Assembly (NCBI GenBank): GCA_033296885.1 | Contig: MU863895.1 | Span: 62,001-126,000 of the forward strand | Direction of reading: 5' to 3' | From: Triangularia verruculosa | Lineage: Eukaryota > Ascomycota > Sordariomycetes > Sordariales > Podosporaceae | Length of the DNA stretch: 64,000 nt | In this document: positions 45,504 to 57,206 of the stretch, one piece after another | Numbering within the stretch: the first letter of the stretch is position 1 | Layout: the number at the start of each line of letters is the position of its first letter | Notes under the pieces: generated by a model | Told to the model about the DNA's origin: nothing | What the model saw: only the letters and a program-made list of their open reading frames with translations | The model's database searches: none | Position numbers and translations under genes: made by a program

Positions 45504-45704
45504 ATGCCAGTTGCATGTCTAGATTTCGCAAGGCTTGAGTACTTAGAAGACAGGATTCAGAGGTCGGACAAGGATATGTTAAGGGGTCAGATAATGGTCT
45601 TTAAAGCCATTTAAGTGTTGGAACGAGGGCTGAAGAAACTAGGTTCTGGGATTCAGGACTTGGAAAATAAGCTGGAGGCATTGCATATCAAGGCCGGAAG
45701 CTAA
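45504..45704 (+). pseudogene. short coiled-coil reading frame with an in-frame stop
   Basis: From an ATG at 45504 the frame reads a heptad-like helix (FARLEYLEDRIQRSDKDM), meets TAA at 45612-45614, and continues in the same frame with another helix (LERGLKKLGSGIQDLENKLEAL) until TAA at 45702-45704. Both halves look like one coiled coil interrupted by a stop. It lies between two other coiled-coil frames. A remnant is likely; chance is possible given its length. Confidence 0.25.
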
Positions 45705-46222
45705 GAAAGAGTGGTGAACGCCCACTGCTGTCACCTCAAGAGAGACTCATTGTCTAACTCTGTCGGCGGTTAGATCTCATCCGTACTAGATCTAATTTAT
45801 ATTTCGGTAGTCTGCTACTGTTGCTAATTTGAGAATGTTAGTTATCCAATGTCAGTGCTGTTTTCTCTTATCATGGTCCGGAATGACCGTTACAGGCGCA
45901 AATAGGCCAACGCCACAGGAGACTTCCTTCCACAACACCTGTCCTCGACAGAAAAAGTGGCTGATTTCCTCCACGAAGATTTAAAGTCTAAATCCATCAA
46001 AGTCAAGCTTCTTCTCTTGAGCCCATTTCAACTTTTCTCCCAAGTAATTATTCCCGAGAATCACCACGCGAAAGCTCTCTTTCCAAAACTCCAGCCATCA
46101 ATTCATTCATTCTCTTCCCTGTTACCCATCCTCTCACAACTCCATCCGTCCTTCGAAATCACCACGAAACCAGAACCATTCCCTGTAGCCTGCCTACCTC
46201 ATTCCCGCCAACCCCCATCATC

Positions 46223-46711
46223 ATGGACCTCGACTTTGTCCTTTCAATAATCAACGGACTCCAAGCCTGCGAAACCCAGCTCCAACAATCAAACACCAAA
46301 CTCACCCAGCACGCAACCTCCCTCGAGGAAGCCGATTCCAAACTCACCCAGCTCGAAGCCGACCTCAAGGAATCCCGCTCCAAGCTCTCCAAGCTCTCCC
46401 AGCACACCGGCGACCTCGCACTATCCCGTGCCGAGCACCAGGAGCTATTGAACAACTCCATAGCCACGCTGAATAGGACGACGAAAGAGGCAGTCGCAAT
46501 AATGACAAGCATAAGCAAGTTGATGTCTGAGGCTTTCGACGAGCAGGACTTGAAGCTGGAGGAGAAGGAGGCGGCGGGTGCGGTTAAGAGGCAGCCTGAA
46601 GAGACCGAGAACTATGATGCGGGGGCAGCTGCTGAGAGTAGGACTACGTCGCCTGCCAGCTCGGCGACTCTCATCGCTTCAGAACCATCGTCGCCAACTT
46701 TCACGCTCTAA
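46223..46711 (+). CDS. small hypothetical coiled-coil protein
   Basis: Single-exon frame of 162 aa starting MDLDFVLSIINGLQACETQ. Residues about 10-70 form a regular coiled coil (QLQQSNTKLTQHATSLEEAD, SKLTQLEADLKESRSKLSKL), followed by a further helix and a Ser/Thr/Ala/Glu-rich tail. No signal peptide, membrane segment or known domain. Codon use is similar to neighbouring genes, and the C/A-rich leader before the ATG (about 46060-46222) resembles fungal 5' UTRs, so a real gene is likely. Function unknown. Confidence 0.6.
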   Translation: MDLDFVLSIINGLQACETQLQQSNTKLTQHATSLEEADSKLTQLEADLKESRSKLSKLSQHTGDLALSRAEHQELLNNSIATLNRTTKEAVAIMTSISKLMSEAFDEQDLKLEEKEAAGAVKRQPEETENYDAGAAAESRTTSPASSATLIASEPSSPTFTL

Positions 46712-49362
46712 ACTCCTGTATCCATCTTTGACGGGCAGACGGGACATCTACCCTGGCCGAGCTTTCATGAAGCGGGAGGATACCAGTCTTATCCACTTCA
46801 ACGGGGCAAAAAAGGACAAGTGATATTCAGGTTATAGATGGAATGGCCGTGATGAGTTGAATAAAACATCAAACCTGAACCCCCCCTGTCACCATATCAT
46901 CTGATGTGAAGTATACCAACCCCGTCTTAGATACAATCCCACAACATCAAACAACTACACAAACCCACGCAAACCCCACCGTGGTTTGTCTTTCTCTCCC
47001 CCCAACTCATATTATGTTTGCCCTATCCCTCCTCAACCTCCCCCTCCCAAAAAGTCACACTTTATATCCCTCCTCCCCCCATCTCCCCCCAGCGAACGTA
47101 GCTCAGTGTCTTCCACCAGCCACATTCTCCTTTTCCTAGACAGGTATCAAGCAGCAGCACCAATTCCAAGGAAGCAGAAGTGCCAGAGGAACCCTTTAGT
47201 CTTTCTTCCTCGCGCCACGCCTGCTACCTTCCTAGGAAACAGACAGTCTTCGCTTTTTTTTTTTTCACCCCCCCCCCCCCTTGTCGCCTCCCCTTGTCGC
47301 CTCCCCCTTCTGACATGACAGTATTCTGAAGTCTTCATCGATACTTCACAACACTCCTGACGGTTTTACAGGAGGTGGTAGTCAGACCTTACCGTTTTAT
47401 TTACTTACCTACTTCAGTCCTCAGGAGTTGGTACACTTTTATACATGGGTACACATCATCTCTCGCGAGTATGTATCCCATCTGTATCTCTCTTCCCCCT
47501 TTCATCGGCCCTTCCCATCCCATCCCTTCCCCTCCACAGACAAACGAACCACCCGTTTTTTACGTAGGACTTTTACCACTTAGGTAGGTATAATGGTAGT
47601 AACGCAATAGAAGAGAGGCAATCATCTATCCTCTACAGCATGATGTAACGCTGGGCCGTCGAATGCTCAGGACTGAAAGATAGTATTAGCTTGCACCTGC
47701 AGTTTGATACCTATAGATCTTACAGTAAGTAGGATAGTCATATGCGCAAAACAACAACAACAACCGTGTATAACCACTTCATATCGTCTATTAGACACTA
47801 GGTATTACAACCCGAATCACAATACCTCGTCCCTTACCCCCCGTCCCCACCAACCGCAAAATCATCCGATCCCAACTATCGCCACCCCCGGCTCCCCGGC
47901 TATACATCCCAGTCAGTCAGTCCGTGTCCCCCCATTGCCGGATCCCGACCATTCACAACAACAAGGCCCTGCTCGGCATTCAGTGACGTATGACTATTAC
48001 TCTCAATCCTAAATAGAAAACACCCAACACCACCCACTGCACAACCCCTCGACACAACTGCACAACCTCACAAGGCACACCATACTGGCAAAAAATATCA
48101 ACTTGACATAAACTAACACACCGCGACAGACCAACCAACAAAACTACTCCCCTCCCCCCCCCCCACCCACCATCACGCTTTAAACCCCAAACCTCCCCAT
48201 ACCCCAACAACAACTTCAAAAGCAGAAAACGACACGCCCCCCAACTCTTCAAAAATCCCCCCCATTACCCCCTTCTCACCCTCCCCCCCTCAGCCCATCC
48301 AGACCCTTATCATACAAACTCCAACAACACCATTGTCCCACCCACTGCCATCTCATATTTCGACATCCACCCCCCTGTACAAAACAGCCTTTTGAACTCC
48401 TAGTAGAGCACATATAATACAACACATACCACCCATTTATACCCTCTCTCACCCCACCCTCTCCTCATCACCAACTACCTAGATTCATAATCAAGGTCAC
48501 ACAGATCAGCATTGGCAAGCAAGTAAGCATGAATGTGACAAGAAAAAAAGTTTTGCTTGTGCTGAATTGTACAGGCACCATACATTTCCGTCCATCCCTA
48601 CACAAACCCCCCTCCCAACCTTTCTCGCGTGGTAGAAACCGAACGGGTGTTTTGTGTGTGAGAGACTGACTGGGTCTGAAAACTGGCGGGCTACCAACAA
48701 AAAGTAGACTAAAAAAAAGGTGAACGAACAACGACCCCAAGATGTGAGAAAAAAATAATAGATTCGCCAGCGTTGGGGCAGTCAAGCCCAGAGAGAAGCG
48801 GACAGAAGAAGAGAAACCAAGAAAGCAGTTCCCCCTCCCCCAACCTTGTTCACTACGCAAAGAAGAGAAGAGAGAAGATGACAGCACTTGATAATTCCTC
48901 GGCCCCTTTCCCTTTCCCTAAACCTGACATGAATGTGAGACCCTGCTTATCTATACCTTTCCCATCATTATGAGGCGTGACAATGAAAGTCGTTATTCGT
49001 CCCCCTTCCAAAAAGTTTGCAGTTGCGCCTTTCTGAACCCATTTTACACACAGAGATTAATGTTTTTTTTCTTCGTTCGGTAATCGACGGATAGTGGTGA
49101 CGATGGGGGATGGCAGCCTGATGTGCGCAAAATCGTGGCCCAATATAAGATGCGGAGGAAGCTGTCGAAAGAAACGGTGAGAGAGATGAGGCCGGGTGCC
49201 TGGGTGGTGGGCAAAGACTCGTGGAGAAGAGGGCAGTGGTGGAAAATGTCGACAGGGGGAAGCCGACTTGATTCGTTCGTGGCTTGGCGATACGGCAGGG
49301 AAAATTTATCGACGTCCGAACCTAAAAGATGGGGGAGAAAAGTTCGTATGAATACTTGACAA
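46712..49362. other. gene-free intergenic region with low-complexity tracts
   Basis: About 2.65 kb, strongly C/A/T-rich and G-poor on the plus strand over 46870-48560. A T-run followed by a C-run lies at about 47256-47280, and other C-runs at about 48152-48165. It contains the 3' flank of the PP1 gene. No gene or RNA recognised. Confidence 0.5.
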
Positions 49363-50576
49363 TTACTTGGAGGATTTCCGGGGGGTGGAGGATCTGCTGC
49401 CGCCTCCGAGGCCTGGCACATACTTTTGTTTCTTCTCTGCGGGTTTGAGAATCTATGGGAATTGCTGTTAGTATATTGTACATCTTTTATAAGAGCAGGA
49501 CAAACACGAACCTGGAATGAGCAGAGCAGACTCTCGTCGACGCTCATCATGGCACCAGCATTGTCGAACTCGCCGCAGTAGTTGGGGGCACTGAATAGCG
49601 TAACGAGCTGACGCTTAGAGAAGAACTCGTATCCATCCTCGACGACCTGATGGGCACGGCAAATGAGGTCCATGTCGTGTTTTTGCAGGAAGCGAGAGAC
49701 AACATCAGGGCCGAAGGTGAACGAGACACCACGGTCGTTTTCACTCCACCCAGTGATGTCCTTGTCTGGGTCAGACCACAGGAGATCGCAGAGCAGGCCG
49801 CAGTCAGGGATCTACAAGCATTCGGTTAGTCTCTGATTCGGGCATATAAACAGAAGCAAACGCAGCCAGACTTACATCAGTAGGTCTCATGACGCGACGG
49901 ATTTGCTCCATCGAGTTGAGATCGGGGCTGAGACCACCGTGCATGGTGAAGATCTTCTCGTCAATGATGGCGGCAATGGGGAGACAGTTGAAGCAGTCGG
50001 TAAATGTCTTCCAGAGCTTGATGTTGTAGCGACGCTTGCACTCGTCGTAGAAGCCATAGATGCGGTTGATGGAGGCACACTCGTGGTTGCCGCGGAGGAT
50101 AAAGAAGTTCTCGGGGTACTTGATCTTGTACGCAAGCAACAGGCAGATGGTCTCTAGCGACTGCTTTCCTCTGTCGACGTAGTCACCGAGGAAGAGGTAG
50201 TTGGCCTCGGGGGGGAAGCCACCGTACTCAAACAAACGAAGCAAGTCATAGTATTGCCCGTGAATATCACCGCAGATCTGGGTTGGACAAGCAATGTTAG
50301 CCAGGTGCGCACGGTAAAGGTATGAGGGAGGACGAGTGGCACACCAAGACCACGCGTCAATGGCAAAATAAATTTCGCGAAGGGGGTTTGTCTTACCTTG
50401 ATGGGAGCTTCAAGCTCGAGAAGGATAGGCTGCGAAATGAAGATCTCACGAGCCTTGGTGCAAAGATAGCGGATCTCGGCTTCGAGCAGTTGGACTTGCT
50501 TGCCCGGCCGGCTGCCCCGCACCTCCAGGAGGCGATCGATTATGGAGTCAAGGTCGACTTCGTGTTGGTCCGCCAT
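49363..50576 (-). CDS. GLC7: serine/threonine protein phosphatase PP1 catalytic subunit (Glc7/BimG type)
   Basis: Four exons: 50397-50576, 49876-50277, 49512-49811 and 49363-49452; 323 aa, all in phase 0. Residue numbering matches other PP1 enzymes. Metal ligands and active-site motifs are GDIHG (Asp64, His66), GDYVDRG (Asp92), GNHE (Asn124), and later RAHQVVEDGYEFF and FSAPNYCGEFDNAGAMM. It begins MADQHEVDLDSIIDRLLEVRG. The last exon encodes the variable tail ILKPAEKKQKYVPGLGG ending SSTPRKSSK. PP1 acts with many targeting subunits in mitosis, glycogen metabolism and mRNA 3' processing. A 5'UTR intron is likely at 50757-50955 (donor GTAAGT, CTAAC branch, acceptor CTACAG). Confidence 0.97.
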
Positions 50577-53500
50577 GGTAAATATTCCTCAATCCTCACC
50601 AGCCTTCGGCTTTGGCGCACGCAAAAAAAAGAAAGAAAAAAAGACGGGTTTTTGTGCTAGTGACCGACAGATCCCAGACAGTCGAAGACAAGAAACAGGA
50701 AAAAGAACGGCGAGCGCGCTGGAAAACCGGAGTGGTGATGCACTTCTGGAAGCTGGCTGTAGTGAATAGACGATAACAATGAGTTAGTCAAACTCGAAAC
50801 AAAAAACTTGGGATGAAAAGTCGCGGAGCGGGTCTCGGGAGAGTGGGTGAGGTGGACAGGCCAGATGCCAGGGAAAAGTGAATGCGCGACGAATCGAAGC
50901 GTGGTTTGTGCTAGTGATGTCGTAAAGTGAATAGAAAGCAGCAGCAGCGACTTACCTATCACGCTGCAAAACAGAAGCGATCTCAGCAGCGAGTGGCTGT
51001 GACGGGGAGAGGGGGATGGGGGGTGAGAAAGGCCCCTTTCGTTATTCCTCTTTTTTTTTCGTTTTTTTTTTACACTTCGTGCAGAAGATGTCAAGACCGA
51101 GTCTCTACCAAGTCTATTTTTTTTGGGTGCCGTTAGATGGCGAAAGTGGGTTGTCGTCACCGGGTTTGGCGGGATTGCAGCGGACAACTTTCAGCGAGGG
51201 CGACCGTGGAGAGCAGGTGCTGCGTTCGTCACTGGGTGAAAAAATCACGTGTCGCTGTTGATCGCTATGGGGTCAGCAGCAAGATGCCGCTTGTTAATCG
51301 TCTTGTTAGGAGGCAAAGGGTCGGCTGGGCCGGTCGTCTTGGTCGAGAAAGTGAGGTTGCTCGGCGGTCGCGGGCAGTGTGTTTTGGGGGACGTGAGAGC
51401 GAAAGGCTGCCACGGTCGGGAATGGGATGGGCTTCTGCGGTGGTGCAAAGGATGCTCCGTCGGCAGGAATTCGCGGGCGGTGTCTCAATTTCAGATGGAG
51501 CTTCTTATCGTCGTCACAGTCGTGTCGCCGTGTTCTGGCCCGTCTTTTTGTGTTGACAAATGACCCTGTGGGTTGGGACTGAGGTCGGAAAAATTCAGAG
51601 TTGGCAGGTCGTTTGAGACTTTTTGGAGGAGGAGACCACGGTCCTGGGGCAGAATTGGTTATGAGCGGGCATGGGGGGGGGGGACACACACTGTCCGACG
51701 CTGGGGTGCTCCATCCACTATCCACGAAAAATTGTACTGTTCTGCGGGACAGGGAGAAGCGCGTCATCTGCTAACAGCAATCGCCTGCAGACCGGTGCCA
51801 CAAGTGTTAGTCCGCCGAATGCATTGGCGACTCCTGAGCCAGGATTGGCTGTGGATATCAGCCCCTCGACCCTCCTCCCTGCCCTTGGCAATCTAAAATG
51901 CATCTTCTTTGATGCTACTTTTCGCCTGCCCAAACCTCGACGCCGGCGACGCCTGACGTTTCTCCCCAAAAAGGGCCGAGCATCTTCTCTATTAACTTGT
52001 TCTTTTTGTCCTTTCGGTTGTGGTCCCATCTCTCACCTTCTTCCTTATCTGACCGCCAGCGCCTCTTTTATGGTAGCCTCGTGTTCCAAGCACTCGTGCC
52101 CAGTTTCCCGTTTCTTATGGCTGTTCAACACGACGACGCTATGACGGCAACCAAAGAGAGCTTTGCTTCGCTGCTTCCGAGCATCTTTCCCCGGATATAC
52201 GGCCCTCCTTATCTTCATATCATCTAACTGAGATTGAACTGACAGCTGTACGGCATAGCTACCTAGTAGATGCCTTGTGAAGCTCTCCTCACCTTACCCG
52301 CCCTCGGGACCTTTTGTCTTTGTCCCTCTCACCAGCTCTCTCTCCTGCCTGCTCACAACGAGATGCTGGTGGGGGCCGGGCCTCAACCAACTCGAGTTTG
52401 GAGGTCTCCCACGCAAACCTAGACTTGGCGCCGGGTCTCCTGGACTGCGCCCCAGGGGATTCCTAGGCCGTGTGGTCCAAAGTGTCAAGTTTGCGCCTTT
52501 GAACCCGTTGCCGCTTGCCTTAGTCGTGGGACACATTCTGATTCGCCGTCACCCATCCCTTCGCCGACATCTCCCCTACATGGCAATCATCTACTTCACC
52601 CCCCTCATGGAACATGTTTCCCCCTATCTGGTTTCACACCACGGCAGCTAGAACAGCACCGAGACCTCCTCTCGGAGACTAGCCGAGCCCATCTTGCGGA
52701 GCATTACTATCTGTACGGAGTAAGCGGTGGTGGCGTTGGACCTGGTTGGGTGTTGCTGGGTACTTCTGCATGGCTTACATATCAGTCGTGCAGTTGCAGG
52801 CACCACCCAAGAGCCCACGCTTGACTCACCGGGCACCATCTTTCTGTGTTCCCTTCGGTGAAGACGTTGCGAATTAAGACCATGAGCGGATTCCCATCAT
52901 GGGTTTTCCTACTAGAAGCTAAGATGATCTTGTCCCCCCCTTTGGACCGGATAGAGCACCAGAGCACCGGGACACCTGCCCCTCCTGTGCTCCCCCCTCA
53001 TCTACCGCAATGGACTTTGTTGGGCGGGCGTTGCGTTGAGCACCACCCACACCCACACCCTCGCTCTCGGCACAAGGCGGGGCATCCCCATCTGCCCCTC
53101 GTTTTCTGCCCATTTCTGCCCCTCCAACGATGCTGTCATAGCAATTCACCATTTCTGATTAAAAAGGTTCCAGACCGCACCACAAATCACATGATTTGCC
53201 GTCTACCTTCGACTCAAAACGACCCTCTTACCCAATCACTCCGCCCAAGTCCATGATGGACAGGCAGGCGTTTCTGTATGTAACCCGATCGGTAGCACAT
53301 CGCGCCAATCAAATCCGTACCGTTCCTCGTACTGTCTTCCTCATCCTGGGGAAAAACTCCACTATTTCCTTCCCTGTCCGGCTACTCGCAGCAAATGGTC
53401 CGTCGATGTCTTCAAAGAGTGTTGTCATGATGGATCTATTGGATTGCTGATCAGATAGCAAATCAGTGTCATTGACAATTATCCTGAAACCCTTACGTAG

Positions 53501-55222
53501 GACCGACGAGATGCCTTTCTGTGCTACCTTTCATGAACAAGAAAAAGAAACCCCGCGGCAGGCAATTGCCGGCCTGAAGGGTCTTTTTATGCAGTCATGG
53601 TATCCACGAGATCAACATCGCTGAGAACCTAGTTAGGGTCATGCAGCTACCCTTCAGACTACCGCGGCATAGCCAAGGCAACCAGCGCTACATCCTTACG
53701 ACAGGAGCATCATGATAAGCAGCAGATGGCAAGGCAAACTGAAGCTGTGATCACGCACTGATGTAGGAGTAAGCGCTAGATCAGCCTCCTCGCAGGAGAT
53801 AGGTTGGCGACGTTGCGTGGAGGTATCATGGCTCCAGAATTGCCCATCTGAGCTGGGTACCTACATCGACATCATGAAACGAGCTACGTAACACAGGGAG
53901 CTGTTGTAAGTGTCTCCAAGATGATGACTCCCAAGAAAGAAGTGTACAGCCGCCTGTATCCCGGAACTTCAGGATACACCAGGACAACCTACCTTACCCA
54001 GTAACATTGCACGAACAAAGTTGCGTCTTCGAATTCGTGGTTTCTTTGAAAGGAGCTTATCTCGTCACGTAGGACAGAAAAAAATTGAGATCAACACAAA
54101 AAGTTCTTCCTTTAAGCTAAAGCTCACGGGTGTAACAACCAAGAAAAGTCCTGCTCGGCTTCCACCATAGTTATAAGGCTAGACTTGGTTCTCCAACTAT
54201 CACGCAAAACGTCTTTTAATTCTTAACGCCCACTAGCCAAAGACTTGCCAATCCCCATACAAACTCCAGTGTCAAGTGAAGCAAACAGGTGGACAGCCAC
54301 CTCCACAACTCACGATGGGCAATGTACAACCTCTCATCACTTCCCTCCAGCGAAGTAGCTCAGCAAAGCCGGGTGCAGAAAACCCATCTTCCAGCCCGGA
54401 GATCCTCCTTAATGTTCTTCTTGTTTTTTCGTCTTTTCTTTTTCCCATCTAACTCATGGTAACAGGAGCCTTCCTTTCCACACTAACATTACTTAAGTCC
54501 AGAACTACCGCCCGATTCCTCCTTTCCCTTGTACTTTTCTTTTCTTTTTCTCATGACTCGATTCAACGAAAGGCCATAAAGTAGTAGCAGATTGTAAACC
54601 ATACCTCCTACACACGCTCTCTCAGAAATCCCCCGCCGTTGACCTAGACTAGATGCGAAAATTTCCCGCTCCTTTTATTTTTCTTCCGCCTTCTTCCTCT
54701 TCTTTCTAGCTTGCGTGTTATTGTGCACACTTCTGTTTCTCTGTCGTCCCCCCCACCCCCCAAGGACAAAAGAGCCCAATGTTACTCTACAGAAATTATT
54801 GGGCTGCAACAAGCAAAAAAAAAGTGAGCAAATATCTCTCTCTCTGTTGGTAAAAGAAAAAATCTCGCTCAAATTTTGTGTACCTATGCAAGCTGTATGC
54901 AAGAAAGGTAAGGGGAATTATTTCCGGGCCCACACACACAACACACAGAACACACACAGTCTCTTTTCTCCTACAAGGTTCTGGGCCTTTTACCATCTCA
55001 TCCAATGGAGCCCTCCCCCTCTCTCTGAAAATGGTCATCGAAAGTAAGGATCCAGACGCCCCGAAAGCCCTGATTATCCAAAAAAGAGAGATAAACCAAA
55101 TTCCCACCTATTTGACAACACGACCGTTTGATCGTGATGACACAACCTTGAACTTACTTACCTACCTAGGTAAGGTGATAAAATAAACAAGAAAGAACAA
55201 AAAGATAACGCAAAAAGTACTT
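50577..55222. other. PP1 promoter and long gene-free region
   Basis: About 4.6 kb, the longest span without a supported gene. The left 0.4 kb includes the predicted PP1 5'UTR intron. Frames up to 176 codons exist near 50657-52650 but lie in overlapping frames on both strands and have no domain; none continues across plausible splice sites. The stretch 53450-54600 is AT-richer with very few long frames. No tRNA (other than 55223), 5S rRNA or transposase sequence was recognised. Confidence 0.5.
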
Positions 55223-55326
55223 TGGGCGACCCCGGAATCGAACCGGGGTTTCTTCGGAATCGTCTGTGATGCTTTCCCTGAGAAAACAACCACAACGAAG
55301 CGTCCTGACCACTAGACTAGTCACCC
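55223..55326 (-). tRNA. tRNA-His (anticodon GUG) with a 32-nt intron
   Basis: Minus-strand cloverleaf. The 7-bp acceptor stem pairs GGGTGAC (55326-55320) with GTCGCCC (55230-55224). The D stem is GTCT/GGAC, the anticodon stem CTTCG/CGAAG, and the T arm CCCGG-TTCGATT-CCGGG. The loop reads TTGTGG + C after removal of the intron 55258-55289, placing GTG (55291-55293) as anticodon and the intron at the canonical 37/38 position. The TTGTGG loop with a GTGG core is typical of eukaryotic tRNA-His. The base before the acceptor stem is a genomic G, matching the extra 5' G of tRNA-His, which is normally added after transcription. A run of five T follows on the minus strand (55216-55212), a Pol III terminator. 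Confidence 0.93.
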
Positions 55327-55919
55327 CATGAGGTATTTACCTGAATTTCTTGTCGTGGTCGTCGTGGGAAGAGGGTTCAAAGTCTTTTTGCTGTGTGAGC
55401 TTTTGAGTTGGAGCTATGTGGAGTGTGACTGATGGAGAGACGGTGGATGTGGCTTGGTAAAGTTCAAGATGGCTGTGGTTTGGGAACTACCGGGTAGCCT
55501 TGGAAGATGCGCTAGTTGTGCGAGAATGAGAGTCAAATCTTGCTGAGAGGGCTTAGAAATGGCAAGCTGAAACTTGGGTCACCTATGGAAGAGCTTGAGA
55601 ATATGAAGAACAGGGGTCACAAAGACATGCTCGAGCCGAGAAGAGATAATAGACAAATTTTAAGCGGGAAATTGCCATTGAGGGTCTTCTGCGACGTCGA
55701 AATATGCCCGAATGTCTTTATGAGGGTCATAGTTTGCAGAAGTTGATGGTCTAACGAAACATCTTCCTTTGCTTTCCTCAAACGAGTCGCGCATGTCTAA
55801 CGAGCACCCTCGGCCTCTGGTGGAGGTGTCACGCCGTAAAGAAGTTAAGGAGTGTAAGAACTGAAGTATTGTCTTCCAGGCATCTTTCAGCTTGAACCTA
55901 TCAACCTCTTCCTTTCACA
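55327..55919. other. upstream region of tRNA-His
   Basis: 593 bases on the 5' side of the tRNA gene. A 76-codon plus-strand frame at 55516-55746 shows no family or splice support. No gene called. Confidence 0.4.
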
Positions 55920-56195
55920 CTAGCCGCTTCTTGCGTGAGATTCAGCAATCAGGAGCTGTTGCCACATGTTGAAATCATGAACAGCTTGATTACTGTCTGC
56001 TCTCATAGTATGTAGCCCTCGAATATGCTGCCCCTCCACCGCGGCGCGTGTTTGCTTGTAGGCCATGTCTCCGAGTCCTGCAGCCAACAGGGCGAATAGA
56101 CTCGTACAAACAACGGCAACACCCGCCACGGCGCGCCTAGCCCATTCTGTCTAATCCAAAGCCTCAATGGCAAAATTACCCCAACGCCGTCGCTA
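55920..56195 (-). pseudogene. possible gene remnant with a hydrophobic segment and in-frame stops
   Basis: Minus-strand frame downstream of Rpb6. From 56150 it reads TEWARRAVAGVAVVCTSLFA, a clear hydrophobic stretch, then MAYKQTRAAVEGQHIRGLHT and a helical end, stopping at 55920. Upstream in the same frame the sequence still looks coding (RRRWGNFAIEALD) but is broken by TAG at 56153-56151 and 56195-56193, and there is no ATG in front of the hydrophobic segment. Either a decayed fragment of a small membrane protein gene or an exon whose upstream partner was not found. No family named. Confidence 0.3.
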
Positions 56196-56250
56196 ATGCA
56201 GTCTTGGTTTTCTCATTCTTGTTGTATGTGCCCGTATAAATGCGGAATAA

Positions 56251-56893
56251 TCATTGCATAAGCTCCTCGCAGGTCCAGTCCTCGTAACTAAGTTTCATGT
56301 CAGCGAAAGCCAACCGGAATCGCTAGGATGGCGAAACTTACGTTCCATCAGGCATGTACCGGCGCACAATGAGGGGAATCTTCTTCTCCCTCAGTTCCTT
56401 GATGGCAATCTGGAGGGGATCCGTCTCGCCCTCAAGATCAACCAGCACGGGCGCATTCATACTGTTGGTCTCCGTTAGCCGCAGCCCCTATCTGAGATCC
56501 CACCACAGCCATTGCAACCCACCTGATCTGGAGCGCTCTCGTGCCCAGGATGCGCGCCTTTTCGTACTTGGTCATGTACGGGGTCGTCTTTCGCTGGTCG
56601 TTTGGAATCTTCTTATCCTTGTGCGACTTTCCGGCACCCTTGCCCTGGTTGGCGGCCGCGTTAGGGTCGCCGGAGTTGACTACTTGTTGGTCCTCGTCAT
56701 CGCCAATATTGGGGCGGTTGTCGGCCTCGTCATCTTCCGCTGGCTCGTAGTGATCCTCGGGTTCCTCATCGAAGATGGGCTCATCGTTGCTGGTTTAATC
56801 AGTCAGCGATTGACCTTTTCTCGGCAGAAAGAATGCTTGGGGAGGCGCGTACATAGCCTCTTCGCGATCGTCGTCGTTGCCGTATTCAGACAT
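56251..56893 (-). CDS. RPB6: RNA polymerase I/II/III shared subunit Rpb6 (ABC23)
   Basis: Four exons: 56853-56893, 56523-56789, 56342-56461 and 56251-56287; 154 aa. Rpb6 sits at the clamp base of all three nuclear RNA polymerases. The N-terminus is acidic (EEPEDHYEPAEDDEADNRPN). The conserved core is [61 protein letters not shown] (given as family block; spans residues about 80-140). It ends TYEDWTCEELMQ, like yeast EDWSVEEL. All splice junctions are needed to produce this core. Divergent to TFIIIA with 313 bp between start codons. Confidence 0.95.
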
Positions 56894-57206
56894 CTTGTCC
56901 TAATCAAAGATAGATGGTCGAGAGAGACTGTTGGGTAGAATGCGCAGTGAAGATGGGCAACAATGTCGGCTTTGTTGCTGCGATGAGATGGATGTTGCGT
57001 TGAACCAAGTGAACAAGTCTGGCAAGCGGCTGAAGGAGGAATCGTAAAATTATTTGAGTGGGCCCATGCGCAATGGACAAGGCTGGCCACTCACAGTAGC
57101 TGGTAGGTGACGCGGGGGGCGTGGGTCTATTCACTTTGCCGGCCGGGAGCCCCAGGACGCACCCACAAAAAAGTTCGATATCGACGCTATCGCATTGAGC
57201 TAAACC
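56894..57206. promoter_or_regulatory. divergent promoter shared by Rpb6 and TFIIIA
   Basis: 313 bp between the outermost start codons (391 bp if the second TFIIIA Met at 57285 is used). No other gene fits here. Confidence 0.6.

Noticed and set aside
51137..52651. Several frames of 100-157 codons upstream of PP1
   Set aside because: Low-complexity Arg/Ser/Pro content, mutually overlapping, no domain and no plausible introns linking them.
53450..54600. AT-richer stretch considered as a RIP-mutated transposon
   Set aside because: No terminal repeats, no transposase or reverse transcriptase motif in any frame, and AT content only moderately raised.
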